11,756 nucleotides of DNA from an uncultured Collinsella sp. (lineage in GTDB: Bacteria > Actinomycetota > Coriobacteriia > Coriobacteriales > Coriobacteriaceae): contig URZJ01000039.1 in the NCBI GenBank assembly GCA_900552395.1, positions 1 through 11,756 of the forward strand, written 5' to 3'. Position numbers and translations under genes: made by a program. Within the stretch, counting starts at the first letter, position 1; every line of letters begins with the position of its first letter. The notes beneath the pieces were generated by a model that was not told the DNA's origin, did no database searches, and was given only the letters and a program-made list of their open reading frames with translations. Shown piece by piece: positions 7,201-11,756 of the stretch.

Positions 7201-10200
7201 CTGGGAGAACCCTAAGATCCCCCATCCTAATAAGGTCAAAATAAATCTCAGGAACGGCGATACCGTCATCGATTCGATCACCCTGAGCGAGTCTGACGGC
7301 TGGGAGGGCTCCTTCAAGGGCCTGCCCAAGTACTCCAAGTCCGGCTCCGTGATCGACTACGCCGTGGCCGAGGTGCCCGTCGAGGGCTACAGCTCTGAGG
7401 TCACCGGCGACGCCGAGCGCGGCTTCACCGTGACCAACGCCTCCACGGCCAAGGTCTCGGTGCCCGTCGAGAAGAAGTGGGTCGGCCCGGCGGCCGAGAA
7501 GGCCACCGTGCGCCTGCTCGCCGACGGAAAGGACACCGGCGAGTCGATCGAGCTGTCAAAGTCCAATAACTGGAAGGGCTCCTTCGAGGGCCTGGCCAAG
7601 TACTCCAAGTCCGGCGCCGTGATCGACTACACCGTGGCCGAGGACCCCGTCGAGGGCTACAGCTCCAAGGTCTCCGGCGACGCCGAGCGCGGCTTCACCG
7701 TGACCAACGCCGTGAAGACGGGCGAGCTCGACGTCTCCAAGACCGTCGCGGCGCGCGAGGGCCTGGCGGTCGACGCGGGCAAGATATTTAAGTTTGTGGT
7801 TGAGGCCACCGATGCCGCGGGCCGCAAAGTATCCGGCGCCTACGGTGACGCGACGTTCGAGGACGGCAAGGCGACCCTCAAGCTCAAAGATGGCCAGACG
7901 GCGAGGATCACGGGGCTGCCCGCGGGAACCGCCTACACGGTGACCGAACGTGCCGCCGATGGCTACAAAGCCGCGGTGAACGGAGTCGAGGGATCTAGGG
8001 CTGATGGCTCCATCTCGGCCGATCAGGTCGCCTCCGCTGCCTTCACCAACACCTTCGACCCCGCCCCCGCCACGGCGTCCGTCCCCGAGCTCACCAAGGT
8101 GCTCGCAGGAGGCCGCAAGCCCGGCCTCCAGGAGGGGGAGTTCACCTTCGAGCTCTCCCTCACCGACGGTGCGGGCAATGTCCTCGAGGGCTACCCAATC
8201 GAGGCGAAGAATGACAAGGACGGCAAGGTTTCCTTTGGCGAGCTCAGCTTCACCAATCCGGGCACCTACCACGCGACCGTGACCGAGAAAGCAAGCGGCG
8301 ATGTCCTGATTGAGGACGACGCGCATGCCTACACCTTCGACATCGCGGTGACTCAGACCGGTGCCGGCCTTAAGGCCGAGATCTCCAACGAGCGGGGCAA
8401 GAAGACCTTCACCAACACCTTCACGCCGCACGACAACACCAAGACCGTCACCAAGGCGAACGCCTCGGGCGCCAAGGTCGATGTGGATGGCAAGCCGGTG
8501 GGCGTGGGCGATATCCTCACCTATACCATCGGCTGGGCCAATAACAGCGTCGACGACAGGGGCGCCGCGCAGGCGGCCGACGTGACGGTGACCGATGTCC
8601 TGCCCAAGGGCGTTAACTATGTTGAGGGTTCTGCCGACGGTGCCGCCTACGACGCCGCGACGCGCACCCTTACCTGGTCGCTCGGCGAGCAGGCTGCGGG
8701 CGCCACGGGCACGCTCAGCTTTGACGTGAAGGTCTCCGCCGAAGCCGCCGTGGTCGACGACATCGCCAACACCGCAACGGTCAAGGTGGGCGAGAACGAG
8801 TCGCAGACCAACACGACCCACAACAACGTGTCCCGCAAGGGCAGCCTCACCGTCAAGAAGACGGTCGTCGGCGGCGACAGCCAGCGCGAGTTCGGCTTCA
8901 CGGTCGCGCTGGCCGACGGGGACGGCGAGCCCGTCTCCGGCACCTTCGGCAAGGGCGAGCACGCCGTGACGTTCGCGGACGGCAAGGCGACCTTCACGCT
9001 TAAGGACGGCGAGGAGAAGATCATCTCCGGCCTACCCGTGGGCGCGCACTATACCGTGACCGAGGATGCCGCCGAGGGCTACGCGACCACTGCCGAGGGG
9101 GCCGAGGGCACCGTGACCGAGGCAGGCGCGACTGCAGCGTTCACCAACACGTACGGAACGGCCACCGAGGGCAGGGACGTCTCCACCGCGGGGCTCTTCA
9201 CCAAGACGCTCGAGGGCCGCGACTGGGCGGAGGGCGATAGCTTCCAGTTCACGCTCGCGGGCGAGGGCGGCGCTCCCATGCCCGAGGGCTCTGCCGATGG
9301 CTCCAAGACCGTCAGTGTGACGGCCGCCGCCGGCACCAAGGCGGGCGATAGGGTCGCCTTCGACTTCGGAGCCATCCGCTACACGCTCGACGACATCAAG
9401 GACGCCGGGTTCGCCGAGGTTGGCGGCAAGCGCGTGCGCGCCAAGACCTTCACCTATACGGTGCGCGAGGTCAGGCCCGATGACGGCTCTGCCATCGCCG
9501 GCGTGGCCTACGACGGCCACGCCGCCACGATGACGGTGACCGTGACCGACGACGGCTCCGGCAACCTCACGGCCACGACGCCCGCAATCGCGCAGGCGAG
9601 CGGCGGCGACTTCGTCAACACCTACACGACCGAGCTCGACTACTCGGCCCGCGCGGGAGTGCGCCTGTCCAAGACGCTCCGCGGCCGCGCCATGGAGGCG
9701 GGGCAGTTCGCCTTCACCGTGACCGCCGACGCCGAGACGGCCGCCAAGCTCGGCCTCAAGACCGACAAGGACGCCTACGCCGTGGCCGCTGCCGATGACG
9801 GAGAGGCCGACCTGGTCGACCTCATCGGCGGCGACGCCAAGGGCGACGTGAAGTTCACCGATGCCGACGCGGGCAAGGTCTATCGCTTCACCGTCACCGA
9901 GACCAGGCTCGGCGGCGAGGGCTACGCCAACGACGCCGAGCCGCGCACGGTGACCATCGCGCCCGGCTACGACGCCGCGACGGGCAAGCTCACGGTCACG
10001 ACCACGGTTGCCAGGGACGGCGTCGAGGTCGCCCGCGGCGAGGTCTCCACGGCAGATGACGCCACGTCGGCGCCCGCGCCCGTGACGGTCGCTTTCCAGA
10101 ACTCCTACGAGGCCACCGGAACGCTCGGCGGCGAGGGCGGCGCGGTTATCAACGCCACCAAGACGCTGGCGGGCCGCGCCGCGGCGGCAGGCGAGTTCTC

Positions 10201-11756
10201 GTTCTCCGTCCGCGATGCCCGGGGCAACGCGGTCGCGACCGCGACCAACCAGGCCTCCGGCGACGGCGTGGCCGCGGGGCTCGTGTTCTCGCCTATTGCC
10301 TACACTACTGACGCGCTCGAGCGGATGGTGGGAGACGGCACCGCTACCAGGGCCGCCGACGGCTCCTGGGTCATTCCCTATACCGTTTCCGAGGACGGTA
10401 CGGACCGGCTGCCTGCGGGCGTGACGGCGGCCACGTCGAGCTTCGGCATCACGGTCAAGGTGACCGATAACGGCAAGGGCGGGCTGGATGTGGCCGTGAC
10501 CTACCCCGAGGGCTCCGACGGCACGCTGTCGTTTGTGAATGCCTATAGCGCCGGCGAGGCGACGGTCGATCTCGCGGGCACCAAGACGCTGGCGCTTAGC
10601 CAGGCCGGACTCGGCCTCACGCAGGCCGGCATTGCGGGCAAGTACACCTTTAAGATTGAGCCGCTGGACGGCGCGCCCGCGCCGGTCGACGCCTCCGGCA
10701 AGACGGTGACCGAGGCGGCCAACGACGCCGCCGGTAACGTCGCGCTGGGCCACGTCACGTTTAAGCAGCCGAGCGACCTCGATGACGTCGAGATCGACGG
10801 CGGCGGCCTGCGCACCAAGACGTTCACCTACCGGGTGAGCGAGTCCGGTTCGGTCGACGGCGTGGTCAATGACGCGACGGCAACCAGGACCTTCATGGTC
10901 AGGGTGGTCGAGGACACCGCCGCGGGCACGCTTGTCGCGGAGGTCCTGCCCGCAGAGGGCACGCCCGAGGGCAAGGGCGCGTTCGAGTTCACCAACACCT
11001 ACGGCGTGAATCCGACGCCGAGCTCCGTCACCGACCAGATCAAGGTGAACAAGAAGCTCGAGGGCCGTGATCTGGCCGAGGGCGAGTTTGAGTTCCAGCT
11101 GGTCAAGATTGCCGCTGACGGCAGCGAGAGCGTCGTGGCGACGGGCAAGAACGCCGCCGACGGCACGGTCGCGCTCAGCCCCGTCACCTACACCGCGCCC
11201 GGCACGCACAGCTACGAACTGCGCGAGGTCGCCGGCACGGCGGGCGGCGTGACGTACGACAAGACGACGTACCGCGTGCGCACGACGGTCACCGATGCCA
11301 AAAACGGCACGCTTACCGTCAAGCACGAGCTGACGGATGCCGAGGGCAATGCCGCGGGCGACACCTCGGCGATCTTTACCAACGGCTATGAGGCCGCGCC
11401 CGTCACCCTCAAGCTGGGCGCCGCCAAGGTGCTCAAGGGCGCCGAGCTCAAGGCGGGCCAGTTTGGCTTTGAGCTCAAGGGCCGGGACGGCAAGGTCATG
11501 TCGACCGCCAAGAATGCCGCCGACGGCAGCGTCGTGTTCGATGCGCTGACCTTCAAGCGGGCCGGCACCTACACCTTCACGGTGAGCGAGGTCGACGACG
11601 GCCAGGCGCACGTGACCTACGACAAGGCGGTGCACAAGATCGTCGTCACGGTGAGCGACGAGGCAGCAGACGGCACCAAGACGGGCTACCTGTCGGCGAA
11701 GGTCTCCTACGAGGGCGACGCCAACCTGCCGCCGGTCTTCACCAACAGCTACGTCG
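4209..11756 (+). CDS. Giant modular surface adhesin (LRR, beta-helix, Cna-B and FctA-type domains), start out of frame at a G8 tract, 3' end outside window
   Basis: The body is open from 4157 to the window end in one frame (codons beginning at positions 2 mod 3), over 2,500 codons. TTG 4209 is in another frame; one added G at 4230-4237 joins MERKVFGGGG to QRVAALCLALVLGFG and a signal peptide ending AYA-A near 4321. With that join, approximate residues are: BspA-like LRR_5 repeats 112-440; parallel beta-helix with GGxIxGN repeats 477-988; two Cna-B domains 993-1168; SpaA-like 1173-1283; FctA-like 1288-1408; DUF11-like 1409-1541; DUF5979-like 1542-1649; six more FctA-like domains 1658-2516. Each FctA-like domain has an early K-x-L, a VxE or LxE, and a closing F-x-N, fitting Lys-Asn isopeptide bonds. 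This is expected to be a wall-anchored stalk with ligand-binding tip; an LPxTG sorting signal should lie beyond the window. With eight G, translation from TTG 4209 ends at TGA 4380-4382. Confidence 0.85.
4230..4237 (+). repeat. Eight-G homopolymer, candidate phase-variation tract
   Basis: Eight consecutive G follow GGC at 4227-4229, inside what would be the n-region of the adhesin signal peptide. The reading frame with the good start and the frame of the 7.4-kb body change over exactly here. Nine G (or six) would place TTG 4209 in frame with the body; seven G would do so for TTG 4171, which lacks an RBS. G-tracts of this length are typical slipped-strand contingency repeats in surface genes. 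Confidence 0.7.
4541..5535 (+). other. BspA-like leucine-rich repeat domain within the adhesin
   Basis: About 14 tandem units of 21-26 residues follow the LRR_5 pattern: a beta strand such as SIEFP or SVSLP, then a xxxIxxxAFxxCxSL-type turn (for example SIGDGAFQNCSSL and SIGSSAFQGCASL). Such arrays in secreted bacterial proteins bind host proteins or other bacteria. It is the most distal domain after the signal peptide and so is the likely binding tip. Confidence 0.85.
5636..7170 (+). other. Parallel beta-helix domain within the adhesin
   Basis: After an entry segment with TLQDLVDKAPDGKETVITL, about eight coils carry the motif (F/L)TMxGGxIxGNxAxxGGGVY, for example MSGGSIEGNSG, MTGGQISGN and MQGGSISGNSASAGGGVYAY. 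This is the pattern of right-handed parallel beta-helices of the pectate-lyase-like superfamily and of Chlamydia Pmp-like repeats. I see no clear catalytic residues, so a structural or binding role is more likely than an enzymatic one. Confidence 0.75.
7301..7441 (+). repeat. Direct repeat, copy 1 (Cna-B domain)
   Basis: A 141-base stretch here recurs 270 bases downstream at 7571-7711 with about ten differences, roughly 93% identity. It codes for the second half of a Cna-B domain (KYSKSGSVIDY, VEGYSS, GDAERGFTVTNA), whose start is IPVKKVW at about 7184. The Lys in VKKVW, the Glu in VAEV and the closing TNA Asn are the expected isopeptide trio. Confidence 0.85.
7571..7711 (+). repeat. Direct repeat, copy 2 (Cna-B domain)
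   Basis: Second copy of the 141-base repeat, part of the Cna-B domain that begins VSVPVEKKWVG near 7457. Most differences from copy 1 are single substitutions, so the pair arose by a fairly recent in-frame duplication or is kept alike by gene conversion. Confidence 0.85.
8432..8830 (+). other. DUF11-like domain within the adhesin stalk
   Basis: The segment has GVGDILTYTIGWANN near its start, then VTDVLPKGVNYV, TRTLTWSLGE, GTLSFDVKV and an ending IANTATVKVGENESQTNTT. This is the pattern of the DUF11 (conserved repeat) family of Ig-like stalk domains. It lies between an FctA-like and a DUF5979-like domain and lacks the FctA Lys/Glu/Asn arrangement. Confidence 0.75.

Noticed and set aside
7556..8962. 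468-codon minus-strand frame
   Set aside because: Same antisense effect over the Cna-B to DUF11 part; the Gly/Val/Leu-rich product has no recognisable features.
9032..11635. 867-codon open frame on the minus strand opposite the adhesin stalk
   Set aside because: It is the antisense shadow of a GC3-rich gene whose repeated domains keep the complementary frame free of stops. It lacks any known domain, and the plus-strand frame has clear family matches throughout.
1..11756. CRISPR array, integrase, transposase or prophage genes
   Set aside because: I looked for regularly spaced repeats and recombinase motifs and saw none; the repeats present are protein-domain repeats or intergenic inverted repeats.

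Overview
The window is a GC-rich bacterial chromosomal segment, best explained as a Coriobacteriia genome, probably Collinsella or a close gut relative. That assignment is an inference from the codon bias, the TadA-glycerate kinase fusion and the style of the giant Cna-B/pilin-type surface protein. It cannot be proven without a database search.

Layout. Positions 1-230 hold only an open frame running in from the left edge (ending 190), with no recognised family. A strong hairpin terminator at 231-267 follows the minus-strand LemA-family membrane gene (305-856). A divergent promoter region (857-1055) with a palindromic candidate operator separates lemA from a plus-strand TetR-family regulator (1056-1652). 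A minus-strand tRNA-Ser(UGA) with an encoded CCA lies at 1656-1745. Divergent from it is a single 593-codon gene (1797-3578) that fuses tRNA adenosine-34 deaminase (TadA) to a type I glycerate 2-kinase. Positions 3579-4208 are intergenic and less GC-rich. They hold two inverted-repeat structures, a doubtful 62-aa minus-strand ORF, a decanucleotide direct repeat, and the promoter/RBS region of the next gene.

From about 4209 to the right edge runs one enormous plus-strand reading frame (over 2,500 codons, 3' end outside the window). It encodes a secreted, wall-anchored-type adhesin: signal peptide, about 14 BspA-like leucine-rich repeats, a parallel beta-helix with GGxIxGN-type repeats, two nearly identical Cna-B domains, SpaA/DUF5979-like domains, one DUF11-like domain and seven FctA/Spy0128-type isopeptide domains.

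The most notable observation is that this frame has no ATG, GTG or TTG start that retains the signal peptide. The well-placed start (TTG 4209, behind a strong RBS) is one frame away from the body, and the two frames meet at a run of eight G (4230-4237) inside the signal-peptide n-region. Nine G would join a textbook signal peptide to the adhesin; with eight G translation stops after 57 codons. This is the arrangement of a slipped-strand, phase-variable (ON/OFF) surface gene, seen here in the OFF state. A sequencing error in the homopolymer is the main alternative.

The genes do not form one operon. lemA, tetR, tRNA-Ser and tadA-glycerate kinase look like independent housekeeping or regulatory units, and the giant adhesin is a separate accessory surface locus.
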